DNA of 64,000 nucleotides from JAWKIW01 sp046331175 (GTDB taxonomy: Bacteria > Actinomycetota > Acidimicrobiia > Acidimicrobiales > Acidimicrobilacustridaceae): the NCBI GenBank assembly GCA_046331175.1, contig JAXLRI010000010.1:102114-166113 (forward strand), in the 5' to 3' direction. Shown one piece after another: positions 25,161 through 33,237 of the stretch. A program made the translations under genes and the position numbers. A model generated the notes under the pieces. The model ran no database searches. It worked only from the letters and a program-made list of their open reading frames with translations, and was not told where the DNA came from. Position 1 is the first letter of the stretch; each line of letters opens with the position of its first letter.

Positions 25161-25910
25161 TCAGGCGCCGACGGCCCGGCGCAGCAGCCCGGGACGCCCG
25201 GCGGGTGCGGCCCCACCCCCACCGGGCGCCACCGGGACCTCGCTGGCCAGGCGCTCCTGCAGCGACGCCGCCCGGCGAGCCAGCGCCACCGCCCGCAGGC
25301 GGGCGTCGGCCTCGGCGGCCTCGGCCCGGGCCGCCACCGGATCGAGCTGCGGCCCGACGGCGGGCTCGGGGACGGCCCGCACCGGCGCGGGCGCCGAGAG
25401 GATCGACGGGCGTCCGGCCCCGCGTGGCCGGGACGGCCCCACCGCAGCCGCAGGCGCCGACACCGGACGGGCCGCCGAGCGGGTGATCGGCACCGGCGCC
25501 ACCGGCGCGGCGTCGGGGTACACCGCCACACAGGCGACCACGTAGATCGGGGCATCCGTGGTGGAGGGCGCGGGAGCAGCGGTCGTGGCCGACCGACCGG
25601 TGCGGGCCACGGGCACCGGTCGCACGGGCGTCCGGCGGGGCACCGGCGAACCGGCGATGTCGGCGGAGCCAGGCGCGGGCGACGGGGCCGCCGGCGGTGC
25701 GCCGGTGGGCGCCGGCCCGGCTCCGGTGGGCGGCGTCCCCATGCGGGTGCGGGCCGACCGGGCCTCGCGCATGGCGTCACGGTCGTAGGAGAACCGGGTG
25801 ATGGGCACCGCCGGCGTGCGCCGCTCGGGCGCCACCGTCTCGGCGTCGACCCGCGACCTCGCCCGGACGAGCTCTGGCATCTCCACCCCTCCTGCGAAGG
25901 CAACCGCCAT
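25161..25910 (-). CDS. Ala/Pro-rich protein with C-terminal helix, unknown
   Basis: A 249-residue protein of low complexity. The GC-rich third positions and two excellent ribosome sites support coding. Start choice: ATG 25910 follows GGGGAGGG, while ATG 25880 follows GGAGGGGTGGAG; I take the longer form. Residues 1-50 are mixed, 60-190 are Pro/Ala/Thr-rich with repeated APVPITR and PAP motifs, and 195-235 (ARAEAAEADARLRAVALARRAASLQERL, in pieces) form a likely amphipathic or coiled-coil helix. No signal peptide or membrane span is clear, apart from a short hydrophobic IYVVACVAVYP. Function unknown. Confidence 0.5.
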   Translation of the reverse strand: MAVAFAGGVEMPELVRARSRVDAETVAPERRTPAVPITRFSYDRDAMREARSARTRMGTPPTGAGPAPTGAPPAAPSPAPGSADIAGSPVPRRTPVRPVPVARTGRSATTAAPAPSTTDAPIYVVACVAVYPDAAPVAPVPITRSAARPVSAPAAAVGPSRPRGAGRPSILSAPAPVRAVPEPAVGPQLDPVAARAEAAEADARLRAVALARRAASLQERLASEVPVAPGGGGAAPAGRPGLLRRAVGA

Positions 25911-26050
25911 GTCCAACCCTCCCCGTCGTCGGCCGTTCCGTCCCGGCCGGCTGGTAGGTAGTTCGGCCCATGCCGGCGGCGACTGAAGGGAAAGATGGGC
26001 CAAACGGCCTAATCGATAGACGCGCTCGATCCATCACCTCGGAGCCGAGG

Positions 26051-26955
26051 TCAGCCCTTCGGCCGGGGCAGGGCCTGCTCCAGGGTCGCCGTGGGGGCGA
26101 AGAGGTCGCCGAGCCGCTCGACCCGGTCGAGGACCTCGGTGGCCTCGAACGACAGCGCACCGCCGTCGGCGGCGCCGGCGACCTCGTCCCAGGTGACCGG
26201 GGTGGACACCGTGGGCCGGGGCCGGGCCCGCAACGAGTACGCGCACACGGTGGTCTTGAAGTGGGCGTTCTGGCTCCAGTCGATGAAGACCTTGCCGGTG
26301 CGCAGCTCCTTGCGCATCTCGGTGAGCACCTCGCCCGGGGTGCTGCTTCTCGAGCAGCTGGGCCACCGCCAGCGCGAAGTCGCGCGCCTCGTCGTGGGTG
26401 GCCGGCGAGTTCAGCGGCAGGTAGACCTGCAACCCCTTCGAGCCGCTGGTCTTGGGGAAGGCCTCGAGGTCGAGGTGGTCGAGGACGTCGCGCAGGGCGA
26501 GGGCGACCCGGGCGCATTCGGTCATCCCCGCCGGCGGCCCTGGATCGAAGTCGAACACCACCATGGTGGGGCTGACGAGGTCGGCGGAGCGGGCCATCGG
26601 CGTGTGCAGCTCGAGGGCGGCCAGGTTGGCCGCCCACACCACCGACGCCGTCGTCGAGCACGCAGTAGTGGATGCCGCCCCGACGGTCGCCGGGCCCGAG
26701 GGCGGTGTGGACCCACTCGGGCCGGTGGCCGGGGCACCGCTTCTCGAAGAAGCTCTGGCCCTCGACCCCGTCGGGGAACCGGCGCAGCGTCACGCAGCGA
26801 CCGGTCAGGTGGGTCAGCATCGTCGGGGCGATGCGCGCGTAGTAGTCGACCACCTCGCCCTTGGTCACGTGGGCCTCGGGGTACAGGACCTTGTCGAGGT
26901 TCGACAGCGCCAGCTGCCGACCGTCGACGTCGACGGTGACCGAACGACCAGCCAC
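26051..26955 (-). pseudogene. LigD polymerase-domain (primase-like) gene with two frameshifts
   Basis: Standing alone beside ku, this would be the NHEJ repair polymerase that fills gaps at broken ends. Read across three frames it gives a complete domain of about 300 residues: LSNLDKVLYPEAHVTKGEVVDYY and the G-HYC-LDD strand in the first; VVWAANLAALELH, the catalytic VVFDFDPGP and KTSGSKGLQVYLPL in the second; EVLTEMRKELRTGKVFIDWSQN and SLRARPRPTVSTPVTWDE in the third. The first shift is at about 26643 (one extra or two missing bases). The second is within 26333-26336, where GGGC replaces the expected GGC. All key residues survive, so this is either a very young pseudogene or an assembly error. 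Its start lies 3 bp after the ku stop. Confidence 0.8.
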
Positions 26956-26958
26956 GCG

Positions 26959-27828
26959 CTACGCCGTGCGGGTGGCCGACTCCGCCTCGGCGGCGGTGCC
27001 GTCGGCTTCGTCGGCCTCGCCGTCGTGGGCGGTGGGGTGCCGCTTGCGGGCCTCCTTGGCCGCGGCCACCGACGCCTCGAGCGCAGCCATGAGGTCGACG
27101 ACCTTGTCGGGCTCGGCGGCGGCGGCCGGGGCCACGACCTCCTCGCCGGCGGCCTTGCGCTCGATCAGCTCGAGCACGGCCTCGCGGTAGGTGTCGGTGA
27201 ACCGCTCGGGCTCGAAGTCGGCCGACAACGAGGTGATGAGCTGCTCGGCCATGGCGATCTCACGCTCGGGCAGCTCGACGTCGTCGAGATCCTCCAGCTC
27301 GGGGATGGTGGCCGGGTCGTTCACCTCGTCGGCGTAGACCATGGTGGACAGCAGCAGGCGGCCGTCCTTCGGGCGGATGGCGGCCAGGTACTGCTTGGTG
27401 CGCATCACGAAGTGGGCGATGCCCACCTTGCCGGTCTCCTCCATGGCCTTGGCCAGCAGCGCGTACGGCTTGGAGGCCTTGTCGGGGGCCAGGTAGTAGG
27501 CCGAGTCGTAGAAGATCGGGTCGATGTCGACCAGGTCGACGAACTCGTCGATGTCGATGGTGCGCACGGCCTTCGGGTCGAGGGCGGCCAGCTCGTCGTC
27601 GGTGACGACCACGTAGGCCCCCGACGACAGCTCGTAGCCCTTGACGATCTGCTCGTAGGGGACCTCGTCACCGGTGTCGGGGTTGACGCGCTTCTGCTTC
27701 ACCCGGCTGTTGGTGCGGGCGTCGAGCTGGTTGAAGTGGACGGTCTTCCGGCTGACCGCCCCGTACAGCTTCACCGGGATGTTGACCAGGCCGAAGCTGA
27801 TGGAACCGCTCCAGATGGCGCGCGGCAT
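26959..27828 (-). CDS. ku: Ku protein, non-homologous end joining
   Basis: A 289-residue bacterial Ku that forms a homodimeric ring around DNA ends and recruits LigD. It opens with MPRAIWSGSISFGLVNIPVKLYGAV, the family signature, and continues through FNQLDARTNSRVKQKRVN, GYELSSGAYVVVTDDELAAL and a core ending near residue 235. The C-terminal tail (KEARKRHP, then acidic and Ala-rich) is short, matching the variable region that modulates DNA and ligase contact. The ATG follows GAGGGGAG. The LigD-type polymerase gene follows 3 bp after the stop, so the pair is translationally coupled. No ligase or nuclease domain gene is in the window. Confidence 0.95.
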   Translation of the reverse strand: MPRAIWSGSISFGLVNIPVKLYGAVSRKTVHFNQLDARTNSRVKQKRVNPDTGDEVPYEQIVKGYELSSGAYVVVTDDELAALDPKAVRTIDIDEFVDLVDIDPIFYDSAYYLAPDKASKPYALLAKAMEETGKVGIAHFVMRTKQYLAAIRPKDGRLLLSTMVYADEVNDPATIPELEDLDDVELPEREIAMAEQLITSLSADFEPERFTDTYREAVLELIERKAAGEEVVAPAAAAEPDKVVDLMAALEASVAAAKEARKRHPTAHDGEADEADGTAAEAESATRTA

Positions 27829-27920
27829 GCGGGTCTCCCCTCGTGGCTGGTGGGGCCCGTCCACGTTACCGGCTGGCCGTGTCGGCGCCCCGGGAGGCGC
27901 ACGGGGCGGGGCGGCGGACG

Positions 27921-28778
27921 TCAGCGTGACAGCAGGGCGCGGGCGACCAGGTCGGTGCCGAAGGCGGTGAGGATGGCCAGGTAGAGCAGGCCGGTGGCTG
28001 CCATCACCGCCGAGTACTGGCGCTCCTTGAGGGCGAGGCGGGTGACGACGACCAGGCCGATCGTGGTGACCGCGCATGCCACCCAGAACCATCCGAGCAG
28101 GCCGTTGTAGCCGTCGTCGATGGTGCCGTTGAGCGCCGAGATCATCCCGGTGGGGATCAGCAGCAGGACGATCTCGGGGACGGCCAGCCACCCGGTCCAG
28201 CGCACCAGCTCGTTGAGGGGGCCCCGCGCCATCCCCGGCTGCACCAGGTACCAGTGGCCGAGCAGCATGGCGTCGGTGACCGCCCCCATGAACAGGGCGC
28301 CGACGACGAAGCGGGCGATCGACAGCCACTCGGGCGAGCCTGCCGCGTAGCCCGATGCGACCACGCCCACCATGCCGATCACCGGCGCGATGAGGTCGAG
28401 CCGCGGGTCGAACTCGGGCACCGACGTGTCCTTGGCCTTGGCCTCGCGGTCGATGCCGGTCATCGCCGCGACGCGCGCCGAGCGCTGCTCGGCGAGCTCG
28501 CGCTGGCCGGACACCCCCGCGTCCTTGCGCCACACCGAGATGCCGAGCACGACGAAGGCGACCAGCGCCACCAGCGCCGAGGAGACGTCGCGCAGCGGCA
28601 GCGGCTCGATGACGGCCACGCCGATGTAGCAGGCCCCGGCGGCCATCAGGCCGTAGGTCCCCCGCATGAGCCAGCCGTAACCGAGGCTGACCTCGCGCCG
28701 GCGGGTGGTGACCCACAGGAACACGAGGCCGCCCGTGGCCCACTGGAGCAGGAGCGACGCGGCGTCGAAGTCGTACAT
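27921..28778 (-). CDS. Multi-span membrane protein, unknown
   Basis: A 285-residue integral membrane protein with about eight hydrophobic helices. Distinctive pieces are LLLQWATGGLVFLWVTTRRREVSLGYGWLMRG (in pieces) at the N-terminus, a charged cytoplasmic loop (residues 85-125), FMGAVTDAMLLGHWYLVQPGM near residue 170 and EIVLLLIPTGMISALNG. The His and Trp in GHWYLVQP lie in a membrane helix, reminiscent of heme- or quinone-linked proteins, but no known family is evident. It ends 92 bp upstream of ku and starts 18 bp after the M24 peptidase stop, so it may be in that peptidase's transcript. Confidence 0.65.
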   Translation of the reverse strand: MYDFDAASLLLQWATGGLVFLWVTTRRREVSLGYGWLMRGTYGLMAAGACYIGVAVIEPLPLRDVSSALVALVAFVVLGISVWRKDAGVSGQRELAEQRSARVAAMTGIDREAKAKDTSVPEFDPRLDLIAPVIGMVGVVASGYAAGSPEWLSIARFVVGALFMGAVTDAMLLGHWYLVQPGMARGPLNELVRWTGWLAVPEIVLLLIPTGMISALNGTIDDGYNGLLGWFWVACAVTTIGLVVVTRLALKERQYSAVMAATGLLYLAILTAFGTDLVARALLSR

Positions 28779-28796
28779 CAGCGGGGACGACGCCGG

Positions 28797-29903
28797 TCAG
28801 GCATCGACGACCACCAGCTCGTGGGTGGCGCGGTTGAGCGGGAGCGGGCCGCCCTCGGTGGCCACGACGATGTCCTCGAGCCGCGCTCCCCAGTGGCCCG
28901 GCACGTAGATGCCCGGCTCGATCGAGAAGGCGTGGCCCGGCGCCAGCGGCGCGGCGTTGCCGGCCACGATGTACGGGTCCTCGTGCTCCTCGATGCCGAT
29001 GCCGTGGCCGGTGCGGTGGATGAAGAAGTCGCCGTAGCCGGCCTCGGCGATGGGCCTGCGGGCGGCGGCGTCGACCGCCTCGCACGACGTGCCCGTGGTG
29101 GCGGCGGCGACGGCGGCCTGCTGGGCGTCGTGCAGCACCTGGTACAGCTCGGCGAAGGCGGCCGGCACCTCACCCGTGTGGACGCACCGGGTGATGTCGG
29201 AGCAGTAGCCGGCCCCGCCGGGGGCCAGCATGGTGCCGCCGAAGTCGCACAGCACGACCTCGCCGCGCTGGATGACGCGGTCGCCGGGCTCGTGGTGCGG
29301 GCTGGCGGCGTTGGGCCCCGAGGCGACGATGGCGAAGTTGACCCGCTGGTGGCCCTCGGCGAGGAGGCGGCGGCCGATCTCGGCCGACACCTCGGCCTCG
29401 GTGCGCCCGACCAACGGGATCTCGCCACCCTGGAGGGCGGCGGCCACCCGGTCAGCAGCGTCGGCGGCCCGCCGCAGGGCGTCGACCTCGGCGTCGTCCT
29501 TGCGGGCCCGCAGGGGCCCGACCAGCTCGCCGGCGGCCGACCACCCGACGCCGGGCAGGCGGCGCTGCAGCGCGACCAGGAACCGCGACCACGTCCGGTC
29601 GCCGATGGCGGCGGTGGCCGGGTGGCCGGCCAGGCTGGCGACCAGCTCGACCGGGTCGTCGGTCTCGCCCCAGGCGTGGATCGAGAAGACGTCGGGCCGC
29701 TCGACGACCCGGGGCACCTCGAGCTCGGGGATGACGAGTCGGGCCAGCTCGTCGCGCCGAACCACCAGCATCGTCAGCCGCTCCAGCGGCATGGCCTCGT
29801 ACCCGGTGAGCCAGGGCAGGTCGGCACCGACCGACAGGAGGACCACGTCGACGCCGGCTTCCGCCATGGCCTGCTGGACGCGCTCGAGGCGGGTGGCGTG
29901 CAC
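28797..29903 (-). CDS. M24 family aminopeptidase (Xaa-Pro dipeptidase type)
   Basis: A metal-dependent peptidase of 368 residues. The N-terminal creatinase-like domain (residues 1-130: DLPWLTGYEAMPLERLTMLVV) precedes the pita-bread catalytic domain. Metal ligands are visible in order: the Asp pair in LCDFGGTM and GYCSDITRCV, the His in HRTGHGIGIEEHE, the Glu in FSIEPGIYVPG and the Glu in RLEDIVVAT. This is the full D-D-H-E-E set. I place the start at GTG 29903: the hexamer TAGCGT ends 8 nt upstream, as in other leaderless genes here, and no ribosome site exists. The leader on the minus strand is a long G-rich tract. Likely role: cleavage of Xaa-Pro dipeptides. Confidence 0.88.
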   Translation of the reverse strand: MHATRLERVQQAMAEAGVDVVLLSVGADLPWLTGYEAMPLERLTMLVVRRDELARLVIPELEVPRVVERPDVFSIHAWGETDDPVELVASLAGHPATAAIGDRTWSRFLVALQRRLPGVGWSAAGELVGPLRARKDDAEVDALRRAADAADRVAAALQGGEIPLVGRTEAEVSAEIGRRLLAEGHQRVNFAIVASGPNAASPHHEPGDRVIQRGEVVLCDFGGTMLAPGGAGYCSDITRCVHTGEVPAAFAELYQVLHDAQQAAVAAATTGTSCEAVDAAARRPIAEAGYGDFFIHRTGHGIGIEEHEDPYIVAGNAAPLAPGHAFSIEPGIYVPGHWGARLEDIVVATEGGPLPLNRATHELVVVDA

Positions 29904-29911
29904 GAGCAGCA

Positions 29912-29917
29912 ACGCTA
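29912..29917 (-). promoter_or_regulatory. -10 element TAGCGT for the M24 peptidase gene
   Basis: TAGCGT ends 8 nt before the GTG at 29903, giving a likely leaderless mRNA. The upstream 60 nt on the same strand are almost pure G/C with many G runs and offer no clear -35 box. Confidence 0.45.
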
Positions 29918-29979
29918 ACGGCCGCCCCCTCCCCCATCCCACTCGGCACCCCCTGCCCCAGCCCGCCCTGCCCCCACCC

Positions 29980-30040
29980 CTCAGCGAACCTTGGAGGATT
30001 CGCGTCAGGGGGTGACGCGAATCCTCCAAAGCTCGCTGAG
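29980..30040. terminator. Long palindrome, copy 1, just after lipB-lipA
   Basis: Two 28-nt arms around a 5-nt loop begin 12 nt downstream of the lipB-lipA stop. In the DNA the arms differ at two positions. In RNA read from the minus strand (the sense of lipB-lipA) both become G-U wobble pairs, so the hairpin is fully paired there. The core TTGGAGGATTCGCGTCA recurs at 56121-56172, also just after a stop codon. There is no U-tract. It is either a terminator or an mRNA 3'-end stabiliser belonging to a dispersed repeat family. Confidence 0.7.
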
Positions 30041-30051
30041 GTAGGCGGTGG

Positions 30052-31791
30052 CTACGGGGCGGTGGTCGCCGCGACGGCGGAGGCGGCGTGGTAGCTGGAC
30101 CGGGTGAGCGGCGACGCCTCGACGTGGCCGATGCCGAGCTGCTCGGTGCCGATGCGAGCCAGCTCGGCGAACTCGTCGGGCGTCCACCACCGGGCCACCG
30201 GCAGGTGGTGCGACGTGGGCCGCAGGTACTGGCCGAGCGTGACGATGTCGACCCCGACGCCGGCGAGGTCGGCCAGGGCGGCGACCACCTCGTCGGGCTC
30301 CTCGCCCATGCCGAGGATGATCCCCGACTTCGTGGTGCGACCAGCAGCCTTGGCCCGGGCCAGGACACCGAGGCTGCGGGCGTAGGAGGCCGAGGGGCGC
30401 ACGGCCCGCTGCAGCCGGGCCACCGTCTCGAGGTTGTGGTTGACCACGTCGGGCGCCGCCTCGTTGATGACGTCGAGCGCCTTGGCGTCGCCCTTGCAGT
30501 CGGGGATGAGCACCTCGATGCCGGCGTCGGGCCGGCGGCGACGGACCGCCTCGATGGTGTGGGCGAACGCCTCGGCGCCGCCGTCGTCGAGGTCGTCGCG
30601 GGCGACGGCGGTGAGCACCACGAACCGCAGGCCCATGCGCTCGACCGCGTCGGCGACCCGCTCGGGCTCACCCACGTCGAGCGGGTCGGGCTTGCGGGTG
30701 TCGACCAGGCAGAAGCCGCAGGCCCGGGTGCAGCGCTCGCCGTTGATCATGAACGTGGCCGTGCCGTCGGCCCAGCACTCGTAGATGTTGGGGCAGCCGG
30801 CCTCCTCGCACACCGTCACGAGGTCGAGGTCGCGCATCGTGCGCTTCAGCTGCAGGTAGTCGTCGCCCATCCGGGCCTTGGCCCGCAGCCACTCGGGCTT
30901 GCGCTCGCCCACCGCCAGGCCCTGCACCACGCCGGCCTCGGCCAGGCGACCCGACAGGCGCACCGGCACCCCGTCCTCGGCCACCGGTGGAGCGCCGGCC
31001 GCCGTGGACCGTCTCCCGGCCGGGGTGCCCGGCCCCTCCCCCCGGCTGAAGGGTGCCAGGTCGTCGGCCCGGTGGCGCCACACGACGTCGGCTCGCTCCC
31101 ACGGCCGATCGGCGGCCCACCGCTCGACGGCCCGGGCCGTCACCAGGTCGACCACCTCGCGCATGGTCACGTCGACCCCCTCGGCCGCCAGCGACGTCAC
31201 CGCCTTGTCGGCGATCCCACACGGGACGATGTGGCCGAAGTACGCCATGTCGGGCGCCACGTTGAGGGCGAACCCGTGCATCGTGCGACCGCGGGTGAGC
31301 CGCACGCCGATGGCCGCGATCTTGCGGGGGGGGTCCGAGCCCGGCGCCACCCACACCCCCGGGTAGCCGTCGAGTCGACCGGCGTCGGGGAGCCCGAGAT
31401 CGGCCAGCACGTCGATGACCAGCTGCTCGACCGACCGGACGTAGGCAACGGTGTCGGCCATGCCCCCGCCGTGCTTCCCGGGCAGCGAGAGGATCGGGTA
31501 GCCGACCAGCTGGCCGGGCCCGTGGTAGGTGACGTCACCCCCGCGATCGGTGGTGACGAGGATGGCGCCCACGTCGTCGGGCCGCACCAGCACGTGGGCG
31601 GGATCGCCGCGGGTGCCGAGGGTGAAGACGTGTGGGTGCTCGAGCAGCAGCAGCCAGTCGTCGGGCACGGCGCGCCGGGAGGCGTCGGCGTACAGGCCGT
31701 GCTGGAGGGCGTGGGCGTCGTGGTAGGCGACGGTGCCCAGCCAGCGGACCCGGAGCGCCGGCGCGGCCGACCGGTCGGCGGCGGCGGTCAG
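30052..31791 (-). CDS. lipB-lipA: LipB-LipA fusion: octanoyltransferase and lipoyl synthase in one reading frame
   Basis: A single open frame of 579 codons encodes both steps of lipoate assembly. Residues 1-225 are octanoyl-ACP:protein transferase: RGGDVTYHGPGQLVGYP, MHGFALNV, and Cys191 with Lys196 in VPCGIADKAV. Residues about 295-579 are radical-SAM lipoyl synthase: auxiliary cluster Cys328, Cys333 and Cys339 (CEEAGCPNIYEC), and the radical-SAM triad Cys354, Cys358 and Cys361 (CTRACGFC). A linker of about 70 residues joins them with no stop codon. Only CTG at 31791 can open the frame at a sensible place. It follows GGGAGG by 7 nt and overlaps the sucB stop (CTGA). An internal in-frame GTG at 30969, with GAGG before it, could also yield free LipA. 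Confidence 0.85.
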   Translation of the reverse strand: MTAAADRSAAPALRVRWLGTVAYHDAHALQHGLYADASRRAVPDDWLLLLEHPHVFTLGTRGDPAHVLVRPDDVGAILVTTDRGGDVTYHGPGQLVGYPILSLPGKHGGGMADTVAYVRSVEQLVIDVLADLGLPDAGRLDGYPGVWVAPGSDPPRKIAAIGVRLTRGRTMHGFALNVAPDMAYFGHIVPCGIADKAVTSLAAEGVDVTMREVVDLVTARAVERWAADRPWERADVVWRHRADDLAPFSRGEGPGTPAGRRSTAAGAPPVAEDGVPVRLSGRLAEAGVVQGLAVGERKPEWLRAKARMGDDYLQLKRTMRDLDLVTVCEEAGCPNIYECWADGTATFMINGERCTRACGFCLVDTRKPDPLDVGEPERVADAVERMGLRFVVLTAVARDDLDDGGAEAFAHTIEAVRRRRPDAGIEVLIPDCKGDAKALDVINEAAPDVVNHNLETVARLQRAVRPSASYARSLGVLARAKAAGRTTKSGIILGMGEEPDEVVAALADLAGVGVDIVTLGQYLRPTSHHLPVARWWTPDEFAELARIGTEQLGIGHVEASPLTRSSYHAASAVAATTAP

Positions 31792-33134
31792 AGCTCGGCC
31801 TCCCAGTCGCGGGTCTCGAGCAGGTGCTTCACCTCGCCGAGGAAGGCGGCAGCGTAGGCGCCGTCGAAGGCCCGGTGGTCCCAGCTCATGCCGAGCAGGC
31901 CCACCGAGTGCACGGCGATGGCCTCCGAGCCGTCGTCGGCGGTGACGACCACCGGCTTCCGGCTGATGCCGTCGGTGGACAGGATGGCCACCTCGGGCTG
32001 GTTGATGATGGGCAGCACGAGGTACGAGCCGAACGCACCCGAGTTCGAGATGGTGAACGTGCCCCCGGTGATGTCGTCGACCGACAGCTTCTTGGTGCGG
32101 GCCCGGTTGGCGAGGTCGCTGATGTGGCGGGCGATGGCGCGCAGGCGCATGTCGTCGGCCTCGTGGATGACCGGCGCCAGCAGCCCCTCGAAGTCGAGGT
32201 CGACGGCGATGCCGAGGTTGACGTAGTTGTGCACGATCAGCTCGCCATCGCCGACGGTGGCGTTGATGTGCGGGAAGTCGCGCAGCGCGTCGATGACCGC
32301 CCGGGCGATGAACGGGAGGTAGGTGAGGCTGAACCCCTCGGCCGCCTTCCACGCCTCGCGGTGGCGACGCCGCACGCGGTCGACGTTCTCGTAGTCGACC
32401 TCGACGATGGTGTAGGCGTGGGGTGACACCGACTTCGACATCACCATGTGCTCGCCGGTGCGGCGGCGGATGTTGTTGAGCGACTCGGCGGTGTCGCCCG
32501 TGCCCGAGCGTGGCGCCGGCGCGGCCCGTCGAGGTGGGGTCGGAGCGGCCGAGGGCGGGGCCGACAGGGCGGGCGCCGTCGCCGCGCGGGCAGCCCCCGA
32601 GGCCGCGGCCCGCTCGACGTCGGCCCGGGTGATGCGCCCACCCGGCCCGGTGCCGGCGATGGCGTCGACGTCGAGGCCGTGGTCGTGCACGAGGCGGCGC
32701 ACCACGGGCGACAGCAGCTTGCCCTTCGTGTCCGCCGCCGGAGCTGGCGCGGGCGCCGCCGGTGCGGGCGCCGGAGCAGGGGAAGGAGCCGCCGGGGCGG
32801 GAGCAGGAGCCGCCGGGGCGGGAGCAGGAGCCGCCGGGGCCGGTGGCGGCGGTGCGGGGGCCTCCACCTCGGGCTCGGCGGCGGGCGCCGGCGCGGCGCC
32901 GGCGTCGCCGACCACCGCGATGACGGCACCCACCTCGACGGTGTCGCCCTCGGCCGCCCGGATCTCGGTCAGCACGCCGGCTACCGGCGAGGGCACCTCA
33001 GAGTCGACCTTGTCGGTGGACACCTCGAAGAGCACCTCGTCCAGGGCCACGGGGTCGCCCACCTGCTTGAACCACTTCGTGATGGTCCCCTCGGTGACCG
33101 TCTCACCGAGCTGGGGCATCGTCACGTCGGCCAT
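31788..33134 (-). CDS. sucB: Dihydrolipoamide acyltransferase (E2) of a 2-oxoacid dehydrogenase complex
   Basis: The E2 core enzyme, 448 residues, carrying acyl groups on lipoyl-lysine. Residues 1-77 are one lipoyl domain with the modified Lys in EVSTDKVDSEV. Residues 80-135 are a flexible Ala/Pro linker made of near-repeated APAP units. LLSPVVRRLVHDHGLDVDAIAGTGPGGRITRADV (in pieces, about 140-175) is the E1/E3-binding domain. Residues 220-448 are the catalytic domain ending with the active DHRAFDG. The ribosome site GGAGG precedes the ATG. The stop overlaps the start of lipB-lipA, so the substrate of lipoylation and its modifying enzymes are coupled. Whether it serves pyruvate or 2-oxoglutarate is undecided; the nearby aceE-type E1 would suit the former. 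Confidence 0.88.
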   Translation of the reverse strand: MADVTMPQLGETVTEGTITKWFKQVGDPVALDEVLFEVSTDKVDSEVPSPVAGVLTEIRAAEGDTVEVGAVIAVVGDAGAAPAPAAEPEVEAPAPPPPAPAAPAPAPAAPAPAPAAPSPAPAPAPAAPAPAPAADTKGKLLSPVVRRLVHDHGLDVDAIAGTGPGGRITRADVERAAASGAARAATAPALSAPPSAAPTPPRRAAPAPRSGTGDTAESLNNIRRRTGEHMVMSKSVSPHAYTIVEVDYENVDRVRRRHREAWKAAEGFSLTYLPFIARAVIDALRDFPHINATVGDGELIVHNYVNLGIAVDLDFEGLLAPVIHEADDMRLRAIARHISDLANRARTKKLSVDDITGGTFTISNSGAFGSYLVLPIINQPEVAILSTDGISRKPVVVTADDGSEAIAVHSVGLLGMSWDHRAFDGAYAAAFLGEVKHLLETRDWEAEL

Positions 33135-33173
33135 GGGTTCCTCCGGAGGGGGCCGGCGACGCCGGCGGACAGT

Positions 33174-33205
33174 GGGCTGGGATGGGATGGGGGTGGGGCT
33201 GGGGT
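33174..33205 (+). repeat. G-run cluster (potential G-quadruplex) between lpdA and sucB
   Basis: Six runs of three to five G separated by one or two bases lie on the plus strand in the 103-bp gap between the sucB start and the lpdA stop. The motif meets the usual G3+N1-7 rule. On the transcribed mRNA it is C-rich, so any effect would be at the DNA level. Confidence 0.5.
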
Positions 33206-33237
33206 GCGGCGAGCGCGGCTGGCCGGGACCAGCTGGG

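Noticed and set aside
25777..26955. A 392-residue minus-strand protein starting at the LigD polymerase start
   Set aside because: After residue 104 the product is frameshifted nonsense that overlaps the Ala/Pro-rich gene. The domain continues in other frames.
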